Origin: Roseofilum casamattae BLCC-M143
GTDB taxonomy: Bacteria; Cyanobacteriota; Cyanobacteriia; Cyanobacteriales; Desertifilaceae
NCBI RefSeq assembly: GCF_030068455.1
Contig: NZ_JAQOSQ010000001.1
Location: 124,001-188,000 of the forward strand
DNA: 64,000 nucleotides
Direction: 5' to 3'
The position numbers and the translations under genes were made by a program. The notes below the pieces were generated by a model, which was given only the letters and a program-made list of their open reading frames with translations, searched no databases and was not told the origin of the DNA. The number at the start of each line of letters is the position of its first letter. The first letter of the stretch is position 1. Below, piece after piece: positions 53,264 through 64,000 of the stretch.

Positions 53264-54433
53264 TCATATTGCGAAAGTTAAGCGACCCTCAATTAATATA
53301 TCGTCTCCGATGGTGTGGTAATGCACATTCTCCAAAAGAAACGCCCGATCCATCTGAGTTAATCCGAGATCGCCCACTGGAGACGGAGCGCCATCGCCCC
53401 CAATAATTTTCGGTGCAATAAACGCATATATCTTTTGCACGGCTCCCGATGCGATCGCCTCCGCGCCCAAACGTCCTCCACATTCCCACAATACCGATAA
53501 GAAACCCCGTCGATAACCCTCCTCCATTACTGCTTGGGGAGTCAGTTGCTCGAACTCAATTACTTCCACGCCACGATCGCGCAAACTCTGGATCGTCTGT
53601 GGATTCGCGCCTTCTTGAGTCAAAACCACCGTCGGAGCGATCGCCACATCCCAAAGTTTTGCTGTTTCGGGCAAATCCAAGGAACGACTCATCACCATCC
53701 GTACCGGATTATGCTCCATTGTGCCATGAGTCGTTAACAACGGATTATCTTTACGCACCGTATTCCCGCCAACAATAATGGCATCGCAAGCTCCGCGCAA
53801 CTGATGAACCCACTGCCTGGACTGGCTTCCCGTAACCCATTTACTGTGGCCGGTAGTGGTGGCAATTTTTCCATCGAGGGTCATTGCATACTTCAGGATG
53901 CCCCAAGGACGATGATGCTGAATGCGGTGAATGAATGCTTCGTTTAAGCGGCGACAGGCCGCTTCTTCCACGCCAACGGTTACCTCAATCCCGGCTTGCC
54001 GCAAGCGCTCGATTCCTTGCCCGGAAACTCTCGGATCGGGATCGACCGTGCCCACAACCACCCGGCGTACCCCTGCTTTGATTAAGGCTTCGCTACAGGG
54101 GGGAGTCCGGCCGTAATGATTGCAAGGCTCTAAATTAACATAAACCGTACTATTTCGGGCGCGATCGCCAGCCCCTTGTAGAGCAAAGACTTCGGCATGG
54201 GGAGCGCCCGCACGGGGGTGATATCCTTCACCAACCACAACCCCCTCATTGACAATAACTGCCCCTACTAATGGATTAGGGGCAGTTTGTCCTAATGCTT
54301 GGCGAGCCAGTTCAATGCACCGATTGATGTATAGCCGATCGTTGCGATCGCTAGAAGATGAAATCAAGGTCAAAGCCGAGTGGATAGGGGATAACGAACT
54401 ACGGCCAGTCCGATAGAGGACAGGGCAGAGCAA
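53264..54433 (-). CDS. ribD: Bifunctional riboflavin deaminase/reductase RibD
   Basis: An enzyme for two steps of riboflavin synthesis: deamination of the pyrimidine intermediate and reduction of its ribose. The N-terminal CMP/dCMP deaminase domain has HAEVFAL and PCNHYGRTPPCSEAL, the zinc ligands and catalytic Glu. The reductase domain starts near residue 190 with YAMTLDGKIATTTGHSKWVTG and continues through GCDAIIVGGNTVRKDNPLL. Length with the ATG at 54433 is 389, about 20 more than typical. The first 25 residues are not conserved-looking, so a TTG start near LISSSSDRND is also possible. Confidence 0.93.
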   Translation of the reverse strand: MLCPVLYRTGRSSLSPIHSALTLISSSSDRNDRLYINRCIELARQALGQTAPNPLVGAVIVNEGVVVGEGYHPRAGAPHAEVFALQGAGDRARNSTVYVNLEPCNHYGRTPPCSEALIKAGVRRVVVGTVDPDPRVSGQGIERLRQAGIEVTVGVEEAACRRLNEAFIHRIQHHRPWGILKYAMTLDGKIATTTGHSKWVTGSQSRQWVHQLRGACDAIIVGGNTVRKDNPLLTTHGTMEHNPVRMVMSRSLDLPETAKLWDVAIAPTVVLTQEGANPQTIQSLRDRGVEVIEFEQLTPQAVMEEGYRRGFLSVLWECGGRLGAEAIASGAVQKIYAFIAPKIIGGDGAPSPVGDLGLTQMDRAFLLENVHYHTIGDDILIEGRLTFAI

Positions 54434-54493
54434 CGGATTTTATTATCCATTGTCTGTATATGTCTTGTCCACTATCCACCGATCTCCCTAAAC

Positions 54494-56641
54494 CTACATC
54501 GCTTGTTGTGTGGCCCGTTTGGCTTCATCGGGATGAATACCCAATCGAGTCAGGTTAATCCGTCCCCGATTGTCAATTTCGCGAATTTTCACCACGACTC
54601 GATCGCCAACAGCAACCACATCTTCCACTTTACCCACTCGTTCGTCTTTGAGCTGAGAAATATGAATCATTCCTTCTTTGCCCGGTAGGAACTCGACAAA
54701 GGCACCAATGGCAATAATCCGAGTCACCTTACCCAGATAAACTTCGCCGGGGTACAAGACTTTAGTCATGCCTTCAATAATCTGGCGAGCTTGGTTGGCT
54801 TTGTCGGCATCGGAACTGTAGACCATCACCGTACCGTTGTCTTCAATATCGACTTTGGCTCCGGTTTTTTGGGTGATTTCCTTGATGGTTTTACCGCTCG
54901 GCCCGATGACCAAACCAATTTTATCCGGGTCAATTTTGAACGTAATTAACCGAGGAGCATAGGGAGATAGGCTCTCGCTGGGGGTCGAGATGGTGGCGAG
55001 CATTTTCTCGAGGATGTGCAAGCGAGCCGGTTTGGCTTGTTCGATCGCATCAGCAATGACTTTTACCGGCAGTCCAGTAATTTTCATGTCCAGTTGCAAT
55101 GCGGTAATTCCGGTATCGGTTCCAGCAACTTTGAAGTCCATGTCACCCAAGAAGTCTTCGATACCTTGGATATCCGTAAGAATGCGGATTTCATCTCCTT
55201 CTTTGATTAATCCCATGGCAGCTCCGCTCACCGGCTTGGTCAGGGGAACTCCAGCGTGCATGAGTCCGAGGGTGGAACCGCAGACCGATCCCATGGAGGT
55301 GGAACCGTTGGACGAGAGGACTTCCGAGACGACTCTGATCACGTAGGGGAAATCATCTTTCGGGGGCAGAACCGGTAGAATTGCTCGTTCGGCCAGAGCG
55401 CCGTGGCCGATTTCCCGACGACCCGGCGATCGCATCGGTCGAGTTTCGCCGACGGAATAGGGCGGGAAGTTGTAGTGATGGAGGTATCGTTTTTCACCAT
55501 TAGGATGTAGGTCGTCCAACTCTTGCGCATCCCCAGAGGTTCCCAAGGTGACGATAGACATCACCTGAGTTAATCCGCGATTGAATAAGGCACTGCCATG
55601 GACGCGCTGGGGCAGTAAGCCCACCATACAAGAGATGGGTCGCACGCGATCGAGAGTCCGGCCGTCAACGCGCATCCCTTCTTCCACGATTTGGGCCCGC
55701 ATCAGTTTCTTAGTCAGGCTTTTGAACGTTTTGGAGATAATCTGTGCGTCGGCGTCTACAGCTTGACGAATGGGATTATCGTCGTCCATTTCCGCGATCG
55801 CCGCCACAATTTTGCTCGCTTTAATCTCGTCGAGCTGGCTGTCGCGAGCATTTTTATCTAGATCGTACTGCGACAGGACTTGTTTAATATCTGCCGTTAC
55901 CGTTTCGCTGACAAAGTTAGCTAGGGTTTCATCCGTTTCTGGCGGCTCCAGGGTAACCAGCTCGATCCCGAGTTCGGCAATCAGTTCTCGTTGTGCCTGA
56001 ATTAACTCAATTACGGCCTCGTAACCAAAATCAATGGCTTCAATGATATCTTGCTCCGGGAGTTGATTGGCACCAGCCTCCACCATAATCACGCCATCGG
56101 GCGATCCAGCCACTACCAAGTCTAGCTCTCCTTTTTCGACTTCAGTATAAGTGGGATTGATCACGAAATCATCGCCGACCAAACCGACGCGCACTGCTGC
56201 CATCGGCCCGTTAAACGGAATTTTGGCCAGCATCACCGCGAGAGAGGCTCCAGTTACCGCTAAGATATCGGGAGGGACGCGATCGTCCATGGAGAGAGTC
56301 GTCGCTACAATTTGAATATCATCGCGCAGCCAGGACGGGAACAGGGGACGCAAAGGACGGTCGATCAACCGACTGGTCAGAATTGCTTTTTCTGAAGGTT
56401 TTCCTTCCCGACGCAAAAAACCACCGGGAACTCGTCCCGCTGCATACAACCGCTCTTCATAGTCAACCAACAAGGGTAAAAAGTCGATTCCTTCTCTCGC
56501 TTCTGCACGCGTTGCAGTGACCAGAACTGCCGTATCTCCGGATTGAATCAGAACAGAACCACCAGCTTGAGGCGCAAGAATTCCGACTTTGAGGCGAATA
56601 TCCCGTCCGTCAAAGGATATTGACTTGTCTATTTCTACCAT
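54494..56641 (-). CDS. pnp: Polyribonucleotide nucleotidyltransferase (PNPase)
   Basis: A 715-residue phosphorolytic 3'-5' exoribonuclease. Two RNase PH domains are joined by a helical domain, followed by a KH domain (near residue 565, [22 protein letters not shown]) and an S1 domain (near 630, [11 protein letters not shown] and [15 protein letters not shown]). The second PH domain carries the catalytic Asp/Arg motifs ([25 protein letters not shown]). Cyanobacteria lack poly(A) polymerase I of the E. coli type and use PNPase for tail synthesis. The upstream 167 bases lead to the divergent Rieske gene. Confidence 0.97.
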   Translation of the reverse strand: MVEIDKSISFDGRDIRLKVGILAPQAGGSVLIQSGDTAVLVTATRAEAREGIDFLPLLVDYEERLYAAGRVPGGFLRREGKPSEKAILTSRLIDRPLRPLFPSWLRDDIQIVATTLSMDDRVPPDILAVTGASLAVMLAKIPFNGPMAAVRVGLVGDDFVINPTYTEVEKGELDLVVAGSPDGVIMVEAGANQLPEQDIIEAIDFGYEAVIELIQAQRELIAELGIELVTLEPPETDETLANFVSETVTADIKQVLSQYDLDKNARDSQLDEIKASKIVAAIAEMDDDNPIRQAVDADAQIISKTFKSLTKKLMRAQIVEEGMRVDGRTLDRVRPISCMVGLLPQRVHGSALFNRGLTQVMSIVTLGTSGDAQELDDLHPNGEKRYLHHYNFPPYSVGETRPMRSPGRREIGHGALAERAILPVLPPKDDFPYVIRVVSEVLSSNGSTSMGSVCGSTLGLMHAGVPLTKPVSGAAMGLIKEGDEIRILTDIQGIEDFLGDMDFKVAGTDTGITALQLDMKITGLPVKVIADAIEQAKPARLHILEKMLATISTPSESLSPYAPRLITFKIDPDKIGLVIGPSGKTIKEITQKTGAKVDIEDNGTVMVYSSDADKANQARQIIEGMTKVLYPGEVYLGKVTRIIAIGAFVEFLPGKEGMIHISQLKDERVGKVEDVVAVGDRVVVKIREIDNRGRINLTRLGIHPDEAKRATQQAM

Positions 56642-56808
56642 GCAATTCGTTACCTTCTATTGATACGTCTTTTCGATTCTTCTCTGTGGCAATCCTAACA
56701 TTGATGCAGTGCTTCGCGTTGGAGAATCGGTAAAGAGATAGAGAGAATGGCTTGTGGTAAGGCGGTTGTCAGGATTACACTGTAGTCTCTGACAACAATT
56801 TACTGATT

Positions 56809-57258
56809 ATGGAACGGCGTTATTTTATCAGTTGGATGACCTTGAGCGCGATCGCCAGTCTTCTCCCCGCCGGACTCTCCGCTTGCGAGAGTTCTGACAA
56901 TCCCCCAACCGGCGACACCACCAAGATCGATACTACCATTCGCGAAGATGGATTTCAAGCCCTCGGAACCCTGGGACAACTCAAAGAGAAAGGAGCGATT
57001 ATCGACCGTCGCAATGCCCCCAAACCCGTCCTCATTTTCCGCCATCCGGAAACGCAAGTTGTAACGGCTTTGAATCCTATGTGTCCCCATCAGGGATGTA
57101 CGGTGGAGTTTTTTGCCGATGAAAAGATTTTTGAATGTCCGTGCCACAGTTCCCAATTTGGTTTAGATGGCGAGTTATTAAAAGGACCTTCGGAAAAACC
57201 TCTCCTTTCATTTCCAGTCAAACAAGAAGGAGATCTGATTTTAGTTAAAGCTCAGTAA
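56809..57258 (+). CDS. Exported Rieske [2Fe-2S] protein
   Basis: A 149-residue protein. The N-terminus has two arginines (MERRYFISW), a hydrophobic stretch and a candidate lipobox ending LSAC, so it may be a Tat-exported lipoprotein. The Rieske ligands are CPHQGC near residue 103 and CPCHSSQFGLDGE near 120. Unlike PetC it lacks a long transmembrane hinge and the C-terminal b6f-type domain, and it is not next to petA. It is more likely a periplasmic electron-transfer protein of unknown partner than the cytochrome b6f subunit. Confidence 0.85.
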   Translation: MERRYFISWMTLSAIASLLPAGLSACESSDNPPTGDTTKIDTTIREDGFQALGTLGQLKEKGAIIDRRNAPKPVLIFRHPETQVVTALNPMCPHQGCTVEFFADEKIFECPCHSSQFGLDGELLKGPSEKPLLSFPVKQEGDLILVKAQ

Positions 57259-57295
57259 TTGACCCAGCGTGACGATCTGCCAGATGTAGGATGAT

Positions 57296-57634
57296 TTAAT
57301 CTTGTGGAATGCAATCGGGTTGGATGTAATGTCTTTTGAAATCGTCTAAACTCTGGGATAACAGGTTCAGCACATCAGGGAGATCGCAGTAGGGGCACTG
57401 CTCGTAGCGTTTTTCTTTAGATGTCGCAATTCCACCATCTAGCTCGAGATCGGGAATGGCTTGTGAATAATTGTATCTGAGCTTAATGCATAGCTGGCTG
57501 GCTTGTTCGGTGAGGAGGTGAAACTCATCGGGATCGCTCGTTCGTTTAATGTCATCAAGTAAGTAGAGAATCTCGCTCAGTGTCTGATACGTTAATTGCC
57601 TTTCTTCCAACAGCGTCGTGGGGTGGATACACAT
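57296..57634 (-). CDS. Hypothetical soluble protein with a CPYC motif
   Basis: A 112-residue mostly helical protein (TLSEILYLLDDIKRTSDPDEF and LTEQASQLCIKLRYNY), with CPYC near residue 80 preceded by another Cys and followed by LPDVLNLLSQSLDDFKRHYI. CPYC is a redox or metal motif, but no thioredoxin fold is apparent. The family was not recognised. It sits alone between converging and diverging neighbours. Confidence 0.55.
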   Translation of the reverse strand: MCIHPTTLLEERQLTYQTLSEILYLLDDIKRTSDPDEFHLLTEQASQLCIKLRYNYSQAIPDLELDGGIATSKEKRYEQCPYCDLPDVLNLLSQSLDDFKRHYIQPDCIPQD

Positions 57635-57743
57635 AGGTCAAAAACCAAACCGCTTTATTTGATAGTATCGCTGAAATCAGTAAATGTTCCCTCATCTTAT
57701 TGGGTGAACCGGTCGTGTGGTTTTTGCTTGGTTTGACGATCGC

Positions 57744-59363
57744 CTATTGATTTATGGTTTGTGCTCGTTCGATCATTTCTGGAAAAAGACTCTGAAAAAT
57801 CTTTTCAGTTTCCCAACGCTCGAATTGCTCGTGTAACGTGTCGTAAGCGGAGAAGATGACTCCAGCTAGGTTGCGATCGCGAATCTGTTGCACGGTCGAT
57901 TTCATTTGTTCTAGGGACGTTGGGTCTGTTGCCATGCCGACGCTTACAGGAATTTCGTATTGAGCTAGCTTGATGAGGGGAGTATCGAGACTGGATGAGA
58001 GATCGCCAGAGGGAAGCACGATGAGTTCTTCGAGCAGTTTATCCTGTTGCCAAATTTGCCAATCTTGCAAGGGAGCGGGATCGTCGAGATTGGCGACTAA
58101 ACTGAGGATGCAATAGGGTTTGTAGTCTTTCATCACCCAATAGATGCGTTGCAATAAGTTGGTGAGGCGATCGCAACGCCATTGTTTCCAGGTGCTCTCT
58201 TCGGGATTGGTGGGGGGGCGCTGGCCGCGATGTTCCCGTTGATAGAGCTGGGTGGTAAAGCGATCGTAGCCGAATTCGAGGGGAATGCTCAAGGAGGAGT
58301 CGAACTGAATGCCGTCAATCTCATAGGAACTGACGACTTCGACGACGAGGTCGAGCAGAAACTGTTGCACTTGTGGATGAAACGGATTGAGCCACACGTA
58401 ACTTTCTTCGCTATCACCGGCCATGGAGCTGCCATCAGCGCGGGTGGTTATCCAATGAGGGCGCTGTTCGACAATGGGAGAGTAGGAGGGGACGCGCAAA
58501 CCTCCTTGGAACCAGGGAATTACGGTGAGGCGGTTGCTGCGCGAGGGAGGGAGCAGTTCGGCGAGAGGATCGTCGGCAGGTGTCGGGTTCTGGGTTAACC
58601 GCTTCAGGACGGAGCTGGGATAGTGGGTTTGTCCGCGATGCCAAACGCTGGGATAGAGGGTATTGAAGTTAAAATTTGCGATCCGATCGATCGCGCTAGC
58701 AGCGAGCTGTTTGGGATCGGCACTCCACAGTCCTCGAGTTTCTCCCGTGAGTAGGATTGGCGGAGCGAGAGTGACTTTGGCAATATATTGATCGGGGACG
58801 GGAGAAACGGTATCTTCGGTTTGGAGAGCTTGTGCGAGTATGGCAGTAATTTCGGCGCGGGTGGCGATCGCTTCGGGACGTAATTGTTTAACGTGGGGAT
58901 AGTTTACCACCAAGTTATGTTCGGCGGCGGCAGCGATGGCCGATTTGGCATAGTCGGGAATGGCTTCGGCATCGTCGAAGGTATCGTTTAGGGTGAGGTC
59001 TACCGGTTGTTGCGGTTGGTAGTTGAGGCCGTTAGCGAGGGCGAGCAAGGCTTGCATCCGCGAGAGCTTGTCCGTGGGTTTGAAGCGCCGGTTGGGATAT
59101 CCGCTCAAGAACCCGGCTTGGTAGGCACTGCGAATGACCCCATATGCCCAGTAAGAAGGGGGCACGTCGCTAAATTTAATCGAATGTCGCGTTTTTTTGC
59201 GGCGAGGGAAGGCGCGACCGAGCATGGCGGCAAATTCAGCCCGATTCAGCGGGGCATCGGGTTGGAAGCGACCGTCGAGATAGCCGCTGAGGATATTGCG
59301 ATCGCTCAGTTGTTCGATGGCTGCTCGGGCCCAGTGGTTGGTGATGTCGGTGAATTTTGCCAT
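57744..59363 (-). CDS. S-layer-homology protein with a glycoside-hydrolase-like (DUF187/GHL10) domain
   Basis: A 539-residue protein. Three SLH modules lie at about residues 1-60 (TDITNHWARAAI), 62-120 (FSDVPPSYWAYGVI) and 125-190. They are followed by a TIM-barrel-type domain starting GLWSADPKQLAASAIDRIANFNFNTLYP and containing VIPWFQGG, LNPFHPQVQQFLLDLVVEVV and DGIQFDSSLS, the usual DUF187 order. The catalytic acid in relatives is the Asp of DGIQFD. SLH modules normally bind cell-wall polymers, yet no signal peptide is seen at the N-terminus. The actual substrate is unknown. Confidence 0.85.
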   Translation of the reverse strand: MAKFTDITNHWARAAIEQLSDRNILSGYLDGRFQPDAPLNRAEFAAMLGRAFPRRKKTRHSIKFSDVPPSYWAYGVIRSAYQAGFLSGYPNRRFKPTDKLSRMQALLALANGLNYQPQQPVDLTLNDTFDDAEAIPDYAKSAIAAAAEHNLVVNYPHVKQLRPEAIATRAEITAILAQALQTEDTVSPVPDQYIAKVTLAPPILLTGETRGLWSADPKQLAASAIDRIANFNFNTLYPSVWHRGQTHYPSSVLKRLTQNPTPADDPLAELLPPSRSNRLTVIPWFQGGLRVPSYSPIVEQRPHWITTRADGSSMAGDSEESYVWLNPFHPQVQQFLLDLVVEVVSSYEIDGIQFDSSLSIPLEFGYDRFTTQLYQREHRGQRPPTNPEESTWKQWRCDRLTNLLQRIYWVMKDYKPYCILSLVANLDDPAPLQDWQIWQQDKLLEELIVLPSGDLSSSLDTPLIKLAQYEIPVSVGMATDPTSLEQMKSTVQQIRDRNLAGVIFSAYDTLHEQFERWETEKIFQSLFPEMIERAQTINQ

Positions 59364-59895
59364 GGTAGATGGGGTCGAGGTCGATAGGGCAATGTAACGG
59401 TCTTCGCAATCGGATACTTACTTTTGCGTAACGTTTATTTGCGATCGCTTGATTATAGAAGATAAACTATTTAAACTAAAAATATGAAGCAAGTAAAGCT
59501 TCTCTGGCAGATAAACAAATTGCTCCGTACTAATACTAAAGTTGAGAGGTAAAACACCGATCTATTGTTGTCTGTCTCACGATAACACGGCAGCACCCCT
59601 ACCGAAACTCGAAACTTCCTAAAATGTGGAGATAATGGGAGATTAATCGACTGAAGATTCGCAATTTTGAGTTGCGGGCAAGGTCGAACTCCAGATAGGC
59701 TCAGATGAGATTTGGAAGTTACTCGAGGAGTACGACATCCGGGTGCTGCTGTCATTTTAAAGGCTATGGTTTAGCGCGCAATCTAGCTAATACTAATTAA
59801 CACGCAATTTCCGCGATCGGCAACCTTCAGATAAAAGCTTTTGATAGAATGGAAAATATCTTTCAGCTGCGATCGCCTTTCCCCTATTTTCTTAA
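59364..59895. other. Gene-free interval
   Basis: Between the SLH gene and the SQR-like gene there is no frame with family character, start context or codon bias, and no repeat shared with the rest of the window. A frame ending at about 59757 reads VAGKVELQIGSDEIWKLLEE up to a stop, which could be the tail of a decayed gene, but the fragment is too short to name. Confidence 0.5.
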
Positions 59896-61137
59896 TTAGG
59901 GTTTCTTTGCCAGGAAAGAACGCTCGAACTGTTTTCCTTTAATCATGCGATTCCAATAGAGAAAAGGCAGTCCGTAGCGTTTCAGCAACCACATGCTATA
60001 GCGCTCTTGAGTAGGATCGAGAGGAAAGGTTGGGGTTGGCTTTTTCTCATAGTCAAATTCGGCGAAAATCACCTTGCCATATCCGGTAACTAAGGGACAG
60101 CAAGCATAGCCATCGTAATTGGCAGTTAAGGATTTTCCATCCATTAATAAGAGCAAATTACTCGCGACTACGGGAGCTTCGGAACGAACTGCTGCCGCTG
60201 TTTTTGAAGTGGGTAAAGAGGAGGCATCTCCGAGAGAGAAGACATTGGGATAGCGCTTGTGTTGGAGAGTAAACTTATCGACTTCAACCCAACCTTTTGC
60301 CGGCCCTTCCGTTCCTGCTAAAGGACTCTGTTTAATAAAGTCTGGAGCGCTCATGGGTGGGGTAACGTGAATCATATCGTAGGGAATAGTAACTGATTCT
60401 ACCCCAGCATCTGTGGTGACATCAAAGGTTGCTTCTTTCCGTTCCCCGTTAATGGCTTTCAGATTATGTTTTACCTTCAGATCGATGGTTTTGCGATCGA
60501 CAATTTCCATCAAGGGTTTGGCATACGCGGGAACGCCGAAAATACCGCCGCCTGCGGTGCAGTATAAGATTTTGCTGCGATCGCGCACGCCGTTTTTGCG
60601 AAACGTTTCATCCGCTAAATACATAATCTTTTGCGGCGCGCCGGCGCATTTAATCGGAGTATTCGGATACGTGAAAATCGCTGTCCCGCCTTGGAAATTA
60701 CGAATAATCTCCCAAGTTTTCGGTGCTTGCTCGTAGAGATAATTACTACAGACTCCATTTTTACCTAAAGTCTCTGGCAGTCCTTCAACTAAATGCCAAT
60801 CCAGTTGAATTCCAGGACAAACCACCAGATAGTCATAGGTAATAACTGCCCCATCTCGGGTAGTCACTTGGTTGTTATCGGGATTAAATTCTTGACAATA
60901 AGCTTTAATCCAACTGGCTCCCGAAGGCACGCATTCTTGCTCCGGCTTCATCGTATCTTCAGCAGCAAAGACTCCGCCTCCGACTAACGTCCAAGCTGGC
61001 TGATAATAATGCTTCTCCGAGGGTTCGATAATGGCAACATCTAAACTTTTGTTTGCCGCTAAAAGTTGAGAGGCAACGGTGAGTCCTGCCGAACCGCCGC
61101 CAATAATTAGGATCTGGTGATGGGTGGAGTTAGTCAT
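59896..61137 (-). CDS. sqr: Type II sulfide:quinone reductase-like flavoprotein
   Basis: A 413-residue FAD enzyme. The dinucleotide fold GGGSAGLTVASQLL near residue 14 is followed by HYYQPAWTLVGGG, the DYLVVCPGIQ strand with a redox Cys, CAGAPQK near 180 and LGDASSLPTSKTAAAVRSEAPVV near 318. The C-terminal YACCPLVTGYGKVIFAEFDY matches type II SQR and the eukaryotic SQRDL group. It oxidises sulfide and passes electrons to quinone at the membrane surface, allowing sulfide tolerance or use. The lineage of anoxygenic-capable cyanobacteria more often uses type I (SqrA); type II is usually detoxifying. Confidence 0.86.
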   Translation of the reverse strand: MTNSTHHQILIIGGGSAGLTVASQLLAANKSLDVAIIEPSEKHYYQPAWTLVGGGVFAAEDTMKPEQECVPSGASWIKAYCQEFNPDNNQVTTRDGAVITYDYLVVCPGIQLDWHLVEGLPETLGKNGVCSNYLYEQAPKTWEIIRNFQGGTAIFTYPNTPIKCAGAPQKIMYLADETFRKNGVRDRSKILYCTAGGGIFGVPAYAKPLMEIVDRKTIDLKVKHNLKAINGERKEATFDVTTDAGVESVTIPYDMIHVTPPMSAPDFIKQSPLAGTEGPAKGWVEVDKFTLQHKRYPNVFSLGDASSLPTSKTAAAVRSEAPVVASNLLLLMDGKSLTANYDGYACCPLVTGYGKVIFAEFDYEKKPTPTFPLDPTQERYSMWLLKRYGLPFLYWNRMIKGKQFERSFLAKKP

Positions 61138-61281
61138 AAGCTGTACGCATAACTTATTTTTTTTTGAGTTACCATACTAGCGCTATTTTTCCGATCCAAA
61201 CCATAAAATAATCTAAAGCTTTAATCAATCCGTAGGGTGAGCATTGCCAACCCTACAACTGCAGTAATCATCAGAAGTTTT

Positions 61282-61710
61282 TTAGTCTTCATCTAAGGCA
61301 AAATCAGTTTGTTCGCGAACGTATTCCAGAACTTCTTGGTAGGCTTGTTCGTGAATTTTAGGGCTGAGCACAATTTCAGTCTGACTATTGGGCAACCAAA
61401 ACGTGAGTTTCTTGTTGCCTGGATGATAGGCAAACAAACTAATTTGCAATAGATTAATGAAATAATCATTGCGATCGTAGTGAAACTTAATCCAATTTTT
61501 GTCTTTTCGTCCTTCCAAACATTCGTGAATGTAGTTTTTGACTTGAAGATAACCATCAGATGATGACTGAGGCATCAGCACAATTGGCGTGCGGCTTTCA
61601 GGCAACCAAAATGATATTTTGCCATTGGCAGCACAAATAAATGTATCGATTCGATCGAGATCGATCGCATAAATTTGACGTTCAAATGGAATCTTAGCCC
61701 AAAATGACAC
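61282..61710 (-). CDS. Hypothetical protein with an internal duplication, coupled to pyrG
   Basis: A 142-residue soluble protein built of two similar halves: ...GKISFWLPESRTPIVLMPQ... and ...KKLTFWLPNSQTEIVLSPK..., each preceded by a Asp/Arg-rich strand and followed by a Tyr-containing helix. No family is recognised. On this strand the ribosome site GAGGAGG ends 7 bases before a GTG at 61710, and 4 bases before an in-frame TTG; I favour GTG. Its start is 27 bases after the pyrG stop, so it is probably co-transcribed with it. Confidence 0.62.
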   Translation of the reverse strand: MSFWAKIPFERQIYAIDLDRIDTFICAANGKISFWLPESRTPIVLMPQSSSDGYLQVKNYIHECLEGRKDKNWIKFHYDRNDYFINLLQISLFAYHPGNKKLTFWLPNSQTEIVLSPKIHEQAYQEVLEYVREQTDFALDED

Positions 61711-61737
61711 CAATGCTCCTCCTCGCAAATCTCAATC

Positions 61738-63426
<1,689 letters not shown>

Positions 63427-63537
63427 CTAGTACTTGCACGTTTACTTACGCTTTTCATTTATTTTGCCATAGCTGCTACGATTACATCGGAGAGAATTGA
63501 TTGAGAATGGGTTCGGAAGAGAAGGAGAGCGCAGTCA

Positions 63538-64000
63538 TGGTAGAATTCCTCGGGCAACGGTGGTTGAATCGTATTTTTACCGGGATAGCGATCGCCGCAT
63601 TCTCGATCGCGATCGAGCCAATTCCTGTCAGAGCGAGCACCCCGCCAATTCAAATTGCAGAAGAAGACGAGACAGATCGCCCTTCCATTGACGATGCGAT
63701 CGCCGGCTATCTCAATCGTACTCCACTTGGTGCGATCGCAACCAACTGGAGTTTAGAACAAGCCATGGAGTGGCAAACTCAGTTCGTGCGGGGTCTCATT
63801 CCCCATCTAGGCCCCATCGTCGGCTACAAAGCCGCATTAACCAATCCCAAAGCGCAAGAGAGTTTCGGAGTATCTCATCCCTTGCGCGGTACCCTACTCC
63901 AACAGATGTTACTCCCAACCGGAGCAACGGTTCCCCTCAATTTTGGCACGCGCGGAGTCTTTGAAGCCGATCTAATTGTGCGAGTTAGCGACGAAGACAT
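63538..64000 (+). CDS. Exported fumarylacetoacetase/hydratase (FAH, MhpD-like) family protein, N-terminal part
   Basis: An open frame from ATG 63538 runs off the window after 154 codons. A signal peptide (residues 1-34, IFTGIAIAAFSIAIEPIPVRAS) precedes DAIAGYLNRTPLGAI and a domain with VGYKAALTNPKAQESFGVSHP, LRGTLLQQMLLP and GTRGVFEADLIVRV. The GYK-LT-(K/A)-Q--(L/F)GV order is that of 2-keto-4-pentenoate hydratase and related FAH proteins, which are normally cytoplasmic. AAGGAG 9 bases before the ATG supports this start; an in-frame ATG at 63508 lacks one. The C-terminal metal site is beyond the window. Confidence 0.75.

Noticed and set aside
59640-59757. Possible decayed gene tail, VAGKVELQIGSDEIWKLLEE and following residues
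   Set aside because: The readable part is about 30 codons with no start and no family match I can name; chance cannot be excluded.

Overview
The window is a stretch of cyanobacterial chromosome. The evidence is the very frequent GCGATCGC (HIP1) octamer together with a set of oxygenic-phototroph genes: ferredoxin-type 8-vinyl reductase BciB, a CpcS-type phycobiliprotein lyase, a Psb35-like photosystem II protein, a ChpX/ChpY-type CO2-hydration protein, hemB, hemE, group 2 sigma factor and an isoleucyl-tRNA synthetase carrying the cyanobacterial membrane-anchoring CAAD domain. The repeat content points to a filamentous or mat-type lineage, but the species cannot be named from the sequence. No rRNA operon, CRISPR array, prophage or intact transposase gene was seen. 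There is one tRNA, Arg-CCG.

Layout. 1-12 kb: a fused peptide-type ABC ATPase, small membrane proteins, a YdcF protein, a pteridine-reductase-like SDR, a CHASE3 histidine kinase, ileS, rnc and coaX. 12-16.7 kb: a copper-handling cluster (multicopper oxidase, DUF411 protein, CopA ATPase), in which the oxidase and the DUF411-copA pair are each preceded by a matching MerR-type promoter/operator. 16.7-21.9 kb: a Ca2+ ATPase, bciB and hspA. 22-26.3 kb: a cobalt unit, with a cobalamin riboswitch followed by cbiMNQO and then cobW. 26.4-30 kb: a divergent sucCD pair and a flippase/glycosyltransferase pair. 30-39.7 kb: rpsD, tRNA-Arg, hemB, proA, a lyase, hemE and psb35. 40-46 kb: a DUF433/DUF5615 pair, small membrane proteins, the CO2-hydration protein next to a CmpR/NdhR-type LysR regulator, and a sigma factor. 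46-49.5 kb: carB. 49.5-52.6 kb: the most accessory-like stretch, with repeat copies, YefM-YoeB, an HTH-AAA protein, a Uma2 remnant and a truncated MITE. 52.7-64 kb: ribD, pnp, a Rieske protein, an SLH-glycosidase-like protein, a type II SQR-like enzyme, pyrG and the start of an exported FAH-family protein.

Two themes link the genes. One is metals: copper export and oxidation, calcium export, riboswitch-controlled cobalt uptake, and a His-rich CobW. The other is tetrapyrrole and light-harvesting supply: hemB, hemE, bciB, the bilin lyase and cobalt for B12. The least expected signals are the paired MerR-type operators, a 17-bp-TIR MITE family whose second copy cuts off a Uma2 gene at its exact edge, and an inverted second copy of the last codons and terminator hairpin of rpsD about 19 kb away.
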